Shown: positions 17,245 through 26,355 of the stretch, in pieces
Layout of the letters: every line of letters starts with the position of its first letter
Numbering within the stretch: the first letter of the stretch is position 1
Assembly: GCA_902812365.1 (NCBI GenBank)
Contig: CADDZC010000032.1
Coordinates: 1-40,903 of the forward strand
Length of the DNA: 40,903 nucleotides
Reading direction: 5' to 3'
Source: Acidobacteriota bacterium
GTDB lineage: Bacteria > Acidobacteriota > Terriglobia > UBA7540
Notes under the pieces: generated by a model
The model's input: only the letters and a program-made list of their open reading frames with translations
Databases searched by the model: none
Told to the model about the DNA's origin: nothing
Program-made: the position numbers and the translations under genes

Positions 17245-18183
17245 ATGATGAAAAAGTCAGCCATCATTCTGGGTTGGGCCATCGCCCTCGCCGTTCCGGC
17301 GTTCGGTGCGGACGACTTGGTGAACGAGGCTCTGGTTAGCTTTCCCGCGCGTACCATCCGGCTCGAAATGACGGACGCCGCGCGCCTTCGTGAGCTTTCC
17401 GATTACGCGACGCTTCGCGCCCACTACATGGCTCCCAATCTCCGCCACCTGGAGGAGTACTTGTCGAAGCTCGGCATCCAAGAAAGGGACATCGATCAGG
17501 TCGTGCTGGGGTGGCAATCGACCGACGAAGGGCTTAAGCTGACCGGCCTGGCCGCCGGCCACTTTGACCCCGTCAGGATCGCGCAGCGGGCCGCCGCGCA
17601 GGGATTGAGGAGCTCGCCCATCGAGGGCCAACCGAGCTATTGTTTCGGCGCCGAAGCCCAATCGGTCTGCCTGGTGGTGATCTCGCCGACCCTCGGCGCC
17701 TTTGGCCCGCTCAGCTCGCTCGATCAGATGCTTCTCGCCCGCGGCGGCCAGGCTCCAAGCCTTCAGGCGAATCCGGGATTCTCGGCCTTAGTCCGCCAAG
17801 GCCGCCGGTACGTCCCCATCTGGGGCGTGGCCACGGGCCCGGCGATCGTCGACTGGTTCAAGGGCTGGATGCCGGCGCAAAAGAGCCTGCAGCTCAACTG
17901 GTCGGCGGCCTTTCAGAACGTGGAGTGGGTGGACTATCACGTGGAGCCTGCCGATCAGGTCGAACTGGGCATCGATCTGCACTGCATGACCCCGGCCGCG
18001 GCGACCAGTCTGCGCCAAGTTTTCGATGGCCTGAGGATGTTTCAGCAACTGGCCTGGCAACAGCAGAATCCCGGCGCCGCCAACCCGTTCCAGAATCTGG
18101 TGATTGACGCGAGCAACCGTGAGGTCACGCTGCATCTGACGGCGGCGTACGCGACGCTCGAACACGGTATTCCCGCGCAATAA
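17245..18183 (+). CDS. Secreted protein of unknown function
   Basis: A 312-residue protein with a clear signal peptide (MKKSAIILGWAIALAVPAFGA, cleavage near residue 22). The mature part is mixed alpha/beta, with LSDYATLRAHYMAPNLRHLEEYLSKLGI-like helices, then strands around residues 130-160 and a Gln-rich helix near 280. Two cysteines (SYCFGAEAQSVC) may form a disulfide. I cannot assign a family. ATG 17245 and ATG 17248 are adjacent with GGAG directly before them, so the second is an equally good start. It lies between the SBBP gene and an outer-membrane barrel gene, 17 bp before the latter, suggesting an envelope role. Confidence 0.75.
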   Translation: MMKKSAIILGWAIALAVPAFGADDLVNEALVSFPARTIRLEMTDAARLRELSDYATLRAHYMAPNLRHLEEYLSKLGIQERDIDQVVLGWQSTDEGLKLTGLAAGHFDPVRIAQRAAAQGLRSSPIEGQPSYCFGAEAQSVCLVVISPTLGAFGPLSSLDQMLLARGGQAPSLQANPGFSALVRQGRRYVPIWGVATGPAIVDWFKGWMPAQKSLQLNWSAAFQNVEWVDYHVEPADQVELGIDLHCMTPAAATSLRQVFDGLRMFQQLAWQQQNPGAANPFQNLVIDASNREVTLHLTAAYATLEHGIPAQ

Positions 18184-18200
18184 CGACCCTTGTCCGAGTC

Positions 18201-18998
18201 ATGCCCCGTCGCCTCCTCATCCGCGCGGTGTTGTCGATGGCGAGTGTCCTGGCGGTCGGACCGGCGCTCGGGCTCGTGGCTCTGGCGCAAGATAACTACG
18301 AGATTCAGGTATACGGAGCGGACACGGTCGAGCCTCACCATACGATGGTGGAGCTGCACAGCAACTTTACCGCCGAAGGCCGCAAGGACTGGGAAGACGG
18401 CCTGGCTCCCACTGACCACGCCGAGCACGAAACCATTGAAATCACCCACGGGTTCAACGACTGGTTCGAAACCGGTTTGTATATCTTCACCAGCCTGCGC
18501 AACGGGGACGGCTGGGACTGGGTCGGCGATCACATCCGCCCGCGCTTTCGCATTCCGGCCCGCTGGCACTGGCCGGTGGGCGTCAGTATCTCAAACGAGA
18601 TCGGCTACCAGCGCCGCAAATTCTCGCCCGACACCTGGACGTGGGAAATCCGCCCGATTATTGACAAGCAGCAAGGCCGTTGGTACTGGTCGTTTAATCC
18701 CACCTTCGACCGTTCGTTTCACGGCGAGAGTGTAAGTAAAGGGCTGGAATTCTCGCCAAATTTCAAGTTCAGCTACGACATCACCAAAAAGATCGCCGCC
18801 GGCCTCGAGTACTACGGGTCACTCGGCCCGATTACCGGGTTTGATCCGCTCCGCGACCAGCAGCAGCAGATTTTCCCCGCCATCGACCTCAACCTCGCCC
18901 CGCAGTGGGAAATTAACTTCGGCGTGGGGATCGGGATGACGAGGTCGACCGATCACCTGATCGCCAAGCTGATTTTGGGCTATCGCTTTGACTTTTAA
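18201..18998 (+). CDS. Outer-membrane beta-barrel protein
   Basis: A 265-residue protein with a signal peptide (1-29, ending LVALAQ) and a mature part made of alternating aromatic strands, such as HETIEITHGFNDWFETGLYIFTS in two adjoining strands and WEINFGVGIGMTRS. It ends in YRFDF; a terminal Phe is the usual recognition signal for outer-membrane barrel assembly. Acidic loops (GDGWDWVGDH) fit the extracellular side. About 10-12 strands would fit the length. It may be a small porin or transporter. The gene follows the unidentified secreted-protein gene by 17 bp, so the two are probably co-transcribed. Confidence 0.8.
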   Translation: MPRRLLIRAVLSMASVLAVGPALGLVALAQDNYEIQVYGADTVEPHHTMVELHSNFTAEGRKDWEDGLAPTDHAEHETIEITHGFNDWFETGLYIFTSLRNGDGWDWVGDHIRPRFRIPARWHWPVGVSISNEIGYQRRKFSPDTWTWEIRPIIDKQQGRWYWSFNPTFDRSFHGESVSKGLEFSPNFKFSYDITKKIAAGLEYYGSLGPITGFDPLRDQQQQIFPAIDLNLAPQWEINFGVGIGMTRSTDHLIAKLILGYRFDF

Positions 18999-19019
18999 TA
19001 ATCGGCCGCCGGCGCGCCG

Positions 19020-19979
19020 TTACGAGCTTCCGATCACGATCCCGGTGGCAAATACTAGAACGCCCCCTACAACCACCTGGAAGGCTGCCGAGAGGAAGGG
19101 GGTGTCCATGTAGCGATGGCGGACGTAACTGATGGCAGCCAGTTCGGCGGCGACGATCACGACCGCAGCGGTGATGGCCAGATGGAAGTTGGCGACCAGA
19201 AAGGGCAGGGTGTGCCCGATCCCTCCCGCGGTGGTCATCAAGCCGCAGACGAGTCCGCGCAGCCACGGATATCCCCGCCCCGTCAGCGAGCCATCATCGG
19301 AAAGGGCTTCTGCAAAACCCATGGAGATGCCGGCACCAACCGCCGCCGCCAGGCCGACCAGAAAAGCGTCCCAGGTGCTATGGCTGGCGAACGCCGCCGC
19401 GAACAGCGGTGCCAGGGTGGAGACGGAACCGTCCATCAGACCGGCCAGACCCGGCTGAACGATCTGGAGTACAAAGCGCCTCCGCGCCGCCACCGCTTCC
19501 CTTTCCTGAACATCGCTCGTCAGGTGAGTTTCCTGGAGAGACTTGCCCAGATCGTAGTGTTGCCGCTCGACTTCTGCCAGCTCGCCCAGCAGTTTCCGCA
19601 CCGAGGCGTCGCTGACGCGCTCGATGGCGCGCTCGTAGAACCGCCGAGTTTCGTATTCCATAATTTGGATCTGCTTTCTCACAGCGGCAATGCCAAGAGG
19701 CCGCACAAGCCACACCGGGCGGCGCTCGACGAACCCCTTGACGTCCTGGCGGCGAATCAGCGGAATGTGTTCCCCGAAGCGCTGGCGGTAAGTCTCAATC
19801 AGCCGATTTCGATGGTTGAACTCTTCGGCCCGCATCTCATCGAGGATGCGGGCGGTGGCGGGATAGGCTTCTCGCAACCCTTCGGCGAAATCGCCGTAGA
19901 TGCGGCTGTCTTCTTCCTCGAGGCTGATTGCCAGGGCAAGAATTTCTCTTTCCGACAAATCCTTGAAGTTTCGCGCCAT
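19020..19979 (-). CDS. mbfA: Ferritin-like/VIT1 fusion, iron exporter of the MbfA type
   Basis: A 319-residue fusion of a ferritin-like di-iron domain (about 8-150) with a VIT1/CCC1 membrane domain (about 170-319). The di-iron ligands can be seen: an acidic LEEEDSRIY first helix, E53xxH56 (EFNH), E108/E110 (MEYE) and E138xxH141 (ERQH). The membrane part begins QPGLAGLMDGSVSTLAPLF and has about five hydrophobic helices. In Bradyrhizobium and Agrobacterium, MbfA exports iron and protects against iron and peroxide stress; the same role is expected here. ATG 19979 follows GGAGG (8-nt spacer). It converges with the barrel gene and diverges from rpmE; no Irr box was recognised. Confidence 0.9.
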   Translation of the reverse strand: MARNFKDLSEREILALAISLEEEDSRIYGDFAEGLREAYPATARILDEMRAEEFNHRNRLIETYRQRFGEHIPLIRRQDVKGFVERRPVWLVRPLGIAAVRKQIQIMEYETRRFYERAIERVSDASVRKLLGELAEVERQHYDLGKSLQETHLTSDVQEREAVAARRRFVLQIVQPGLAGLMDGSVSTLAPLFAAAFASHSTWDAFLVGLAAAVGAGISMGFAEALSDDGSLTGRGYPWLRGLVCGLMTTAGGIGHTLPFLVANFHLAITAAVVIVAAELAAISYVRHRYMDTPFLSAAFQVVVGGVLVFATGIVIGSS

Positions 19980-20128
19980 ACTCGAGCCTCCGGCGTGGCC
20001 TGGTTCCGTTATGAACCGCGCCACATCCTCAGTCCGCCGGACGCGGTCTGCCGCCGATTAAAACCGCAGCCGGCCCGCGGCGGGGTGCTTCTCCACATTA
20101 AATCATATCCGGCATCCGCGTTTTCGCG

Positions 20129-20157
20129 TTGAAAGATCGCTCCGGACTCGGTAGAAT
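20129..20157 (+). promoter_or_regulatory. Sigma-70-type promoter for rpmE-thyX
   Basis: TTGAAA (20129-20134) and TAGAAT (20152-20157) are separated by exactly 17 bp, 31 bp upstream of the rpmE ATG. Confidence 0.7.
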
Positions 20158-20188
20158 GAAGGTTTAGTAGCTGTCCCGAAGGAGATCC

Positions 20189-20431
20189 ATGAAGAAGGAC
20201 ATTCACCCGGCCTATCATGAGATTACCGTGGTGTGCGCGTGCGGCAACACCTTCAAAACGCGCTCCACTTACAAGAGCGACGTTCTGCACCTGGAGATTT
20301 GCTCTCACTGCCATCCGTTTTTTACCGGCAAACAGAAACTGGTGGATAGCGCCGGCCGCGTCGAGCGGTTCCAGAGAAAATACAAACGGGTTCCGGCGGC
20401 GGAGAGCGCTGCGGCCCGGCCGAAAGCGTAG
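20189..20431 (+). CDS. rpmE: 50S ribosomal protein L31 (bL31)
   Basis: An 80-residue large-subunit protein. It opens with MKKDIHPAY and carries the zinc-binding cysteines of the C+ form: CACGN (C16, C18) and [16 protein letters not shown] (C36/C39-type pair). C+ forms can act as a zinc reserve that is replaced by a zinc-free paralogue under zinc shortage; no such paralogue lies here. The C-terminal ~12 residues are Ala-rich. AAGGAGATCC precedes the ATG. thyX follows within 25 bp. Confidence 0.96.
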   Translation: MKKDIHPAYHEITVVCACGNTFKTRSTYKSDVLHLEICSHCHPFFTGKQKLVDSAGRVERFQRKYKRVPAAESAAARPKA

Positions 20432-20454
20432 GAGCACGACTTTCCGTTTTGTCG

Positions 20455-21240
20455 ATGGGCGATCCTTACATCACCAAACCGAAAGTCTACCTGCTCGGGC
20501 GCCAGGTGGTGGTGGACCAAGAACTGGAACGGTTCCTCGCCGACGAGGGCCTGACCTTTACAACGGACACGGCGGTGGCGGCGGAAATTCTGAACGAAAT
20601 CGCCGGCCGCACGTGTTATCTGTCGTTCGGGAAGGGCCGCAAATCCAACCGCGAGTACCTCGAGAATATCCTGGCATCCAAGCACGGCAGCGTGCTCGAG
20701 CATGCCGTCTGGAATCTGTTGATTACCGGGGTCAGCCGCGCGCTCACTCATGAGCTGGTTCGCCACCGCGCCGGGTTCGGTTACTCGCAACTGTCGCAGC
20801 GATACGTGGACGAGAGCGAGGCGCGTTACGTGGTGCCGCCGCTCTATCAGCAGAATGCGGAACTGCGGGCGAGGTGGCAGCAGACGATCGAGTGCGTGCG
20901 CCGGGCTTACGCTGAGCTGGCTGAAGCGACGAGCGCTTACGTGCAAGAGCGGTATCCGGAGCTGCCGCCCCGCGAGCGGCGCAAATGGGCCCGGCAGGCG
21001 GCCCGCTCCATTTTGCCCAATGCGTGCGAGACCAAAATCTTTGTGACCGGAAATTCTCGCGCCTGGCGGCACTTCCTTGAACTGCGCGGCAGCCCGCACG
21101 CCGACACGGAGATACGGCTCTTGGCGGTGGAGATCGGGCGAATCCTCAAGCGAGAAAGCCCCAACCTTTTCCAGGACGTTGAAATCATTGACGAGCCAGA
21201 CGGCATGCCCTCGGTGCGCGTTACCCATTCCAAGGTCTAA
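20455..21240 (+). CDS. thyX: FAD-dependent thymidylate synthase
   Basis: A 261-residue flavin-dependent enzyme converting dUMP to dTMP with methylene-tetrahydrofolate and NADPH. The ThyX signature runs from RHR at 103-105 through YSQLSQRYVDE; HGSVLEH (near residue 80) and ILPNACETKIFVTGNSR (about 205) are also typical. Compared with the RHRx7S motif, there is one extra residue between RHR and the second Ser (RHRAGFGYSQLS). It follows rpmE with a 23-bp gap and probably shares its promoter. ATG 20455 was chosen; a TTG at 20449 is the alternative and would add two residues. Confidence 0.95.
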   Translation: MGDPYITKPKVYLLGRQVVVDQELERFLADEGLTFTTDTAVAAEILNEIAGRTCYLSFGKGRKSNREYLENILASKHGSVLEHAVWNLLITGVSRALTHELVRHRAGFGYSQLSQRYVDESEARYVVPPLYQQNAELRARWQQTIECVRRAYAELAEATSAYVQERYPELPPRERRKWARQAARSILPNACETKIFVTGNSRAWRHFLELRGSPHADTEIRLLAVEIGRILKRESPNLFQDVEIIDEPDGMPSVRVTHSKV

Positions 21241-21285
21241 TCCGCAGGCAGCGATAACTCAAATCAGGCTGGAGGCTTGTGCACC

Positions 21286-23094
21286 ATGCAAAGAAGCATT
21301 CATGCTAGCTGGAGGTTGGCCATGGGCGCCGCGATTTTCCTGATGGCCCCCATACGGGCGCTGCCCGCGGCGGCGGATCATCACCGCGTCCCGGATCGCA
21401 TTCCGCCCCGCCGCTCCTCCCAGATTCGCGACGGTTTCGGCATCAATTCTGATCTGCCGCGCGATCCCTATCTGCCGTGGGACCGGTGGTGGTGGACGCG
21501 GATGTTTGATGCCGGTGTGAAGTGGATTCGCATCGGCCAGTACGAGAACAGCTCCGACCGCACGAGCTGGGATTGGGTGGAGCAGAAGCGGGGCGTTTAC
21601 GCCGTCAGCCCTGAACTCGAGGACGACGTCAATTCGCTTGTCGACAACGGCGTCCACGTCCAGGTTCAGCTTCTTTACGGGAATCCCCTCTATACCTCCC
21701 CTTCCGGGAAACTGCCGGACTCGATCCTGCCGGAGCCGGGCTCGTTCCACAATGACGACCGCAGCCTCTATTCCATTTTCTGGCCGCCGCGCACTCCAGC
21801 GCAGATCGAGGCGTTCACTCGCTACGCCCGCTGGATGGTCCGTCACTTCCGCGGGCGCATTCATTATTGGGCGCTTTGGAACGAGCAGGACATCGGTTAC
21901 TGGAATCCGTGGGGAAATCCCGAGGAATACGGCCGACTCCTCAAGGCCTTCGTGCCGGCCGTGCATGAGAGCGACCCGGCAGCGAAGGTCATTTACGGCG
22001 GCCAGGCGGATCCCAGCCGCGACTTCGCCAAGCGCGCCCTTGATGCCTGTGGGTGCGCGGCGGGAATCGACGTCTTCGCCTACCATACCTATCCCGGCTA
22101 CGGCCAGAACCTCAACCCGGAATCGATGGACTACGGGGCTTACGGCCCCGAATCACCGACCCAGCTGCGAGACATGGTGCGTCACTATCCCGGCATCCGG
22201 CCCGATATCCAGTTCTGGGACGACGAGTTCAACTCCATTCCATCGTGGGCCGGATCGGATGAATCCGTACAGGCAAAGTACATCCCGCGCGCTCTCGTCT
22301 ATAATTTGGCACGGGGCGTCAAGACGTTCGTCTGGCTCCTCGCCTCCGCGACCGACGGCAATGAATACGACGACTTCGGTATGATTCACGGTTTGCGCAA
22401 TCTGCCCGACGACTTCACGCCGCGCCCCGTCTTCTACGCGCTTCAGAACACGAACGCGGTTTTTGCGGATACGCGCTTTGACCCCTCGATTAAGGTTGGG
22501 GGGCCGGGACTTCCAGCGTTGCGGCGGCAATCGGGATATCCGTTCTACGCGTACGGCTTTCGCGCGCCGAGTGGCAAGGCGGTGGTGGCGTACTGGCTCG
22601 CGGCCCACAGTTTGCCCGGAGGCGTATTTCCGCCTTTTTACGAAGGCCTGACACTCGAGAACACCGGAATCGAGCACCCGGTGCTGATCGATGTCGTGTC
22701 GGGGGAAATTCACCCCGTCCAATGGAAAGCCGGCACCCGGAACGTCATCGCCGTCCTGCCGGTGCGCGACAGCGTTTTGGCCATCGCAGATGAGAGTTAT
22801 TTTGACTGGAGTGTGTTACCCGAGGCTCCCAGCTCACTGCGAGCGGAGCGGACGAAGGCGGGAATCCGGCTCACATGGATTGTTCATGGCGGGAATCCGG
22901 CCCAAGTCGCGATTGAACGCAGTAGCGGCGACACAAGCTGGCAACGCATCAAAACCCTCCCATCGACGACCCAAGAATACATCGATGGCGCTGCGGGCCA
23001 AGGGCCGCTCGCGCTTTACCGAGTTCGAGCCGTGAACTCGGCGGGCGAATCGGCTTATTCGAACGTCGTGCGGGTGAGACTTTCGGAGAGGTGA
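21286..23094 (+). CDS. Exported GH-A-type glycoside hydrolase with fibronectin-like tail
   Basis: A 602-residue protein with a signal peptide (about 1-29, MAPIRALPAAA). The catalytic domain (about 50-430) has a TIM-barrel, clan GH-A layout: WALWNEQD places the acid/base at E200, and FWDDEFNS places a candidate nucleophile at E314. The resemblance is to GH39/GH5-like enzymes, but I cannot fix the family or substrate. A beta-sandwich region (about 440-500) follows, then a C-terminal fibronectin type III-like domain (about 505-602, APSSLRAERTKAGIRLTW ... YRVRAVNSAGESAYSN). ATG 21286 has GGAGG upstream. The DegT gene starts only 7 bp downstream, linking it to polysaccharide metabolism. Confidence 0.8.
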   Translation: MQRSIHASWRLAMGAAIFLMAPIRALPAAADHHRVPDRIPPRRSSQIRDGFGINSDLPRDPYLPWDRWWWTRMFDAGVKWIRIGQYENSSDRTSWDWVEQKRGVYAVSPELEDDVNSLVDNGVHVQVQLLYGNPLYTSPSGKLPDSILPEPGSFHNDDRSLYSIFWPPRTPAQIEAFTRYARWMVRHFRGRIHYWALWNEQDIGYWNPWGNPEEYGRLLKAFVPAVHESDPAAKVIYGGQADPSRDFAKRALDACGCAAGIDVFAYHTYPGYGQNLNPESMDYGAYGPESPTQLRDMVRHYPGIRPDIQFWDDEFNSIPSWAGSDESVQAKYIPRALVYNLARGVKTFVWLLASATDGNEYDDFGMIHGLRNLPDDFTPRPVFYALQNTNAVFADTRFDPSIKVGGPGLPALRRQSGYPFYAYGFRAPSGKAVVAYWLAAHSLPGGVFPPFYEGLTLENTGIEHPVLIDVVSGEIHPVQWKAGTRNVIAVLPVRDSVLAIADESYFDWSVLPEAPSSLRAERTKAGIRLTWIVHGGNPAQVAIERSSGDTSWQRIKTLPSTTQEYIDGAAGQGPLALYRVRAVNSAGESAYSNVVRVRLSER

Positions 23095-23101
23095 GGAAAT
23101 C

Positions 23102-24418
23102 GTGGGCAAACTTGCCATTACCGGCGGGACGCCGGTGCGGAACAAACCCTTTGCTCCTTGGCCGGTCTACGATGCCAGGGAAGCCACGGCGCTCCAGGCC
23201 GTGCTCGAAAGCCGCAACTGGGGCGGCTATCCGTTTCCGAATCGGCACGGCGAGAAGTTCGCGCGCCGGTTTGCCAAATTCCACGGGGCCAAGTACGGCT
23301 TGCCGGTGGCCAACGGCACTGTGGCGATCACAGTGGCCCTGAGGGCCGCGGGTATTGAACCGGGCGATGAAGTGATTGTCCCCGCGTACACTTGGGAAGG
23401 GACGGTAACCCCAGTTCTCGAAGTGAACGCCGTTCCGGTGTTTGTGGACGTCGACCCCCACACCTACTGTCTGGACACGACACTGGTCGAAAGAGCGATT
23501 ACGAGAAGGACGCGCGCCATCTTGCCGGTACACCTAGCGATGAACTTTGCCGATCTTGACGCCATTCGCCGTCTCGCGCGTCGTTACGCCTTGCGCGTAA
23601 TTGAGGATTGTGCGCACGCCCACGGTGGCCAATGGAAGGGGAAAGGGGCGGGCGCGACCGGTGACTTGGGGTGCTTCAGCTTTCAATCGAGTAAATTGAT
23701 GACCGCCGGAGAGGGTGGCGCCGTGATCACCAATTCGTTGGAACTTTTCGAGCGTGCCCAGTCGTACGCCAATTGCGGCCGAGCCAGCGTCACCGACAGG
23801 TTTCGCCATCGCTTGATCGGTTTCAACTACCGGATGACGGAGTTTCAGGCTGCCATCCTTGAAGTTCAGCTTCAGCGATTAACCAGCCAGGCCGCGACTC
23901 GCCGGCGGAATATGGACTACTTTGAGGACCGGATCCGAGGGGTGCGCGGAATCGGCCTGCTCAAGCGCGATCCTCGCGTGACCGGGGTCGCCGCTTATCA
24001 GTACGTTTTCAAATACCTAGCGGACGACTTGGGCGGTATTCCCCGCGCTGCCTTCCTGGGAGCGCTCAGTATGGAAGGGATTCCTTGTGATGGCCTTTTC
24101 TATGAGCCGGTGTACAAGAGTACTCTGTTTCCAGTCCGAGCCAACGAATATCCAGCCCTCTCGTGGCGCCGGAAACGGCCGCTCGACCTGCGCAAACTTT
24201 ATCGCTGCCCGGTCGCAGAGCGGGCCGCGTACGAAGAATCCGTTTGGCTCCCCCACCATATCTTTTTAGGCAGCCGCCGCGACGTTGACGACATCGCGGC
24301 CGCCGTAATCAAGGTTTGCGAAAACGTGGGTGAGCTGCGGGGTCTGCGCCATCCGGCCATCACCCTTCAACAGGTGAGTCGTGCAGACCGAGCCCGCCTC
24401 GAGAAGCGCCAGTACTAA
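23102..24418 (+). CDS. DegT/DnrJ/EryC1/StrS-family PLP aminotransferase
   Basis: A 438-residue sugar aminotransferase-type enzyme. The opening GKLAITGGTPVR is typical of the branch that includes AHBA synthase and the aminocyclitol aminotransferases. Conserved features are the GTVAITVAL cofactor-phosphate segment (about 72-80), D169 (IEDCAHAHGG), which contacts the pyridine nitrogen, and K198 (FQSSKLMTAGEGG), which forms the Schiff base. NYRMTEFQAAI near 245 is another family marker. It probably aminates a keto-sugar or cyclitol for a glycan or small metabolite. It starts with GTG behind GAGG, 7 bp after the glycosidase gene. Confidence 0.88.
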   Translation: MGKLAITGGTPVRNKPFAPWPVYDAREATALQAVLESRNWGGYPFPNRHGEKFARRFAKFHGAKYGLPVANGTVAITVALRAAGIEPGDEVIVPAYTWEGTVTPVLEVNAVPVFVDVDPHTYCLDTTLVERAITRRTRAILPVHLAMNFADLDAIRRLARRYALRVIEDCAHAHGGQWKGKGAGATGDLGCFSFQSSKLMTAGEGGAVITNSLELFERAQSYANCGRASVTDRFRHRLIGFNYRMTEFQAAILEVQLQRLTSQAATRRRNMDYFEDRIRGVRGIGLLKRDPRVTGVAAYQYVFKYLADDLGGIPRAAFLGALSMEGIPCDGLFYEPVYKSTLFPVRANEYPALSWRRKRPLDLRKLYRCPVAERAAYEESVWLPHHIFLGSRRDVDDIAAAVIKVCENVGELRGLRHPAITLQQVSRADRARLEKRQY

Positions 24419-24849
24419 GGCGAGTTCTCCGAGCTGTGTGCGATGCCGGAAGCATGAGGTGCAGCCGGACTCTCGGAGGAGTATTACATAGGCCGGGTGA
24501 TGCTTCGCGGCTGCAGCACGGGATCCCACCGGCGGGGCCGCAAAAGCGACTTGATAATGTATTGTCGGCGAATGCCATCGATGGGTAGTCTCGGGCGCTC
24601 CTCGCACGCAATGCCCTTTGAGCTCCCCGTGCTCGTAGACTGCACGCGGGCCGACTCTCTGTCGGTCAGGACCAGCAAGCCGGCCATGGCCTAGCCTCGG
24701 TAGGCTAGTAAACCAAGCCCGCCCACCTCATCCGCCTACTCGACGCCAGCCGTACCTCGCGCCCGACGTGCGCCGGTGCGGAGCTTGTCAATCCGTTCAC
24801 CAACGGCAGAAGGAGCCACCGCTCCGAGAACCCATCGGCGAAAAAAACA
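24419..24849 (+). other. Intergenic region with a strong hairpin
   Basis: A 431-bp region with no supported gene. It contains a perfect 7-bp hairpin with a 4-nt loop, CTAGCCT-CGGT-AGGCTAG (24691-24708), which is not followed by a T-run on either strand. The start (24427-24470) faintly recalls a group II intron-type stem but does not pair well. Confidence 0.45.
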
Positions 24850-25062
24850 CTATTGAGCCAGCCGAGTCACCTTGTCGGCTTGAGGCCCCTTTTGACCCTG
24901 CACGACTTCAAACTCAACCGCATCACCTTCCTGCAGGGTTTTGTATCCCTCCATGTTGATGGCTGAATAATGAACGAACACATCTGGCCCACCGTCTCGA
25001 CCGATGAAGCCATAACCTTTGGTATTGTTAAACCACTTCACCTTGCCTTGAAGTCGAGCCAC
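24850..25062 (-). CDS. Cold-shock domain protein
   Basis: A 70-residue CspA-family protein that binds single-stranded nucleic acid and loosens mRNA structure. It has [15 protein letters not shown] with RNP1 (KGYGFI) and RNP2 (DVFVHYSAI), and the [21 protein letters not shown] ending split over two strands. The start is GTG 25062, preceded by AAGGAGG at an 8-nt spacer; the open frame upstream is untranslated leader. The stop codon is followed on the minus strand by a run of seven T, and a 6-bp hairpin (AGCCGA/TCGGCT) lies in the last codons, a possible weak terminator. Confidence 0.95.
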   Translation of the reverse strand: MARLQGKVKWFNNTKGYGFIGRDGGPDVFVHYSAINMEGYKTLQEGDAVEFEVVQGQKGPQADKVTRLAQ

Positions 25063-25203
25063 TTCCGCTTCCTCCTTGATCTGCAGTGGGGCTGTCGGAT
25101 GATCGACGGGCTTTCGACGGCAAGGGCCAGAGCCGTCCGCGCCTCCAACCAAACCCGGGAATTCCCCCGAGACCCGAACCCGACGCCCGCTCCCCGCGTG
25201 TTA

Positions 25204-25231
25204 ACTATAAACAGCAAACCCCGCTTGTCAA
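25204..25231 (-). promoter_or_regulatory. Promoter of the cold-shock gene
   Basis: On the minus strand, TTGACA (25231-25226) and TATAGT (25209-25204) are 16 bp apart. The resulting 5' leader is about 135 nt, like the long regulatory leaders of other csp genes. Confidence 0.7.
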
Positions 25232-25309
25232 GGGGTGTGATACGAGAAACGCGTTATATCAGTTGGAAATAACCACATGGCGAACCTGGCTCGAGGAGGC
25301 GGCGTCCGG

Positions 25310-25840
25310 TCAGGACACTGGACCCAAAATCCAGAGCAAGCCGACGAGCGTCTTGGCGTCTTCGAGCTTCCCCGTGTCCAGCATCTTCCGCAGTTCCGCA
25401 GCGGAGAATTCGGCCACCTCGATGTGCTCGTCGGCCTCCGGCTGGGCCTGAGCCGGCGCCAGGCCGCGCGCCTCAATCAGGTGCATGCGCTCGGTCAAGA
25501 AACCGGGGCTTGGATAAAAGCTGATGAGTCGTTTGAGCGATCGGGCCCGAAAGCCCGTCTCTTCAGCAAGCTCCCGCCGCGCAGCCTGTAACGGCGTTTC
25601 ATCGGGTTGAAGGCCGCCAGCGACCAACTCCCAAAGATGCTTGCGGGCCGCGTAACGAAACTGGCGCACAAGCACCACCCGTCCGTCGTCACGGCGCGGC
25701 AGGACAACGACCGAGCCCCGGTGGCACACGACCTCACGGATCGCGGTCACCCCGCCCGGCTCGGCGACGCGATCGAGCCTGAGTTCGAGCACCCGGCCGG
25801 AAAAAACACTCTTACTCTCCAGAGTCCGAAACACAGTCAC
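25310..25840 (-). CDS. Nudix hydrolase, ADP-ribose pyrophosphatase type
   Basis: A 176-residue Nudix enzyme. The complete Nudix box Gx5Ex7REUxEExGU lies at residues 75-97 (it ends RRELAEETGF), and PGFLTERMHLIEARGL downstream resembles ADP-ribose pyrophosphatases (NudF group), which convert ADP-ribose to AMP and ribose 5-phosphate. The specific substrate is not proven. The start is GTG 25840, very close to GGAGG; a second GTG six bases further in has better spacing and would give a protein two residues shorter. Confidence 0.9.
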   Translation of the reverse strand: MTVFRTLESKSVFSGRVLELRLDRVAEPGGVTAIREVVCHRGSVVVLPRRDDGRVVLVRQFRYAARKHLWELVAGGLQPDETPLQAARRELAEETGFRARSLKRLISFYPSPGFLTERMHLIEARGLAPAQAQPEADEHIEVAEFSAAELRKMLDTGKLEDAKTLVGLLWILGPVS

Positions 25841-25920
25841 CTTCCTCCAACGTCCCAGCGTGCCAGTCGGGACTGGATGCCGACCCCGTGAGACGACCAG
25901 CGCAACGATCCCTGGCCGCT

Positions 25921-26355
25921 TCAGTTTGAAAGATCGATCTTCTCAATAAACGCCTTCGCCGCCTTGGGATCCTGCTCAGCCCTGACGGCGTTGCGATCCC
26001 GGTCCAGTTTCGCCTTCAGCTTAGCGTAAGTGTCGCGCTTCGTCTTGGTGGCGGCGGCCTGTTCTTTTGGAACCGCAGGATCCTGGCTGGCCTTGTCCAG
26101 GCAGGCGACAAGATCGTTCAACAAGCTTGCCGTGAAAGTAAGGTTGCTGACGCAACTCTTCTGATGAAACTTGTTTTCAAAGTCCTGAAGAGTCTCCTTC
26201 TTTACCGTCTCCACCAAGTCGGCGATGCTCTTGGTCGCGTCCTTCACCATCGCCTCCTCGTCTTGACAGGTCTGGGCCTTGAGCCGCCCAACCATCAGCA
26301 ACGTCGCCGTTGCTATCTCCACAATGAAGAGCGAACGCAGAACTGCGTGATTCAT
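25921..26355 (-). CDS. Exported helical protein of unknown function
   Basis: A 144-residue protein with an N-terminal signal (about 1-27, ending GRLKAQT) and a mature part that is almost entirely charged, amphipathic helix (for example KTKRDTYAKLKAKLDRDRNAV). Three cysteines lie at about 30, 68 and 84. It is likely a small periplasmic helical bundle. I do not recognise a family. It diverges from the LytTR regulator gene. Confidence 0.65.
   Translation of the reverse strand: MNHAVLRSLFIVEIATATLLMVGRLKAQTCQDEEAMVKDATKSIADLVETVKKETLQDFENKFHQKSCVSNLTFTASLLNDLVACLDKASQDPAVPKEQAAATKTKRDTYAKLKAKLDRDRNAVRAEQDPKAAKAFIEKIDLSN

Noticed and set aside
19116-20132. Forward frame of 338 residues opposite mbfA
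   Set aside because: It is the antisense of a gene with clear di-iron motifs and membrane helices.
24427-24475. Group II intron 3'-end-like stem after the DegT gene
   Set aside because: The first bases recall such a stem but the two arms pair poorly and no reverse transcriptase is nearby.
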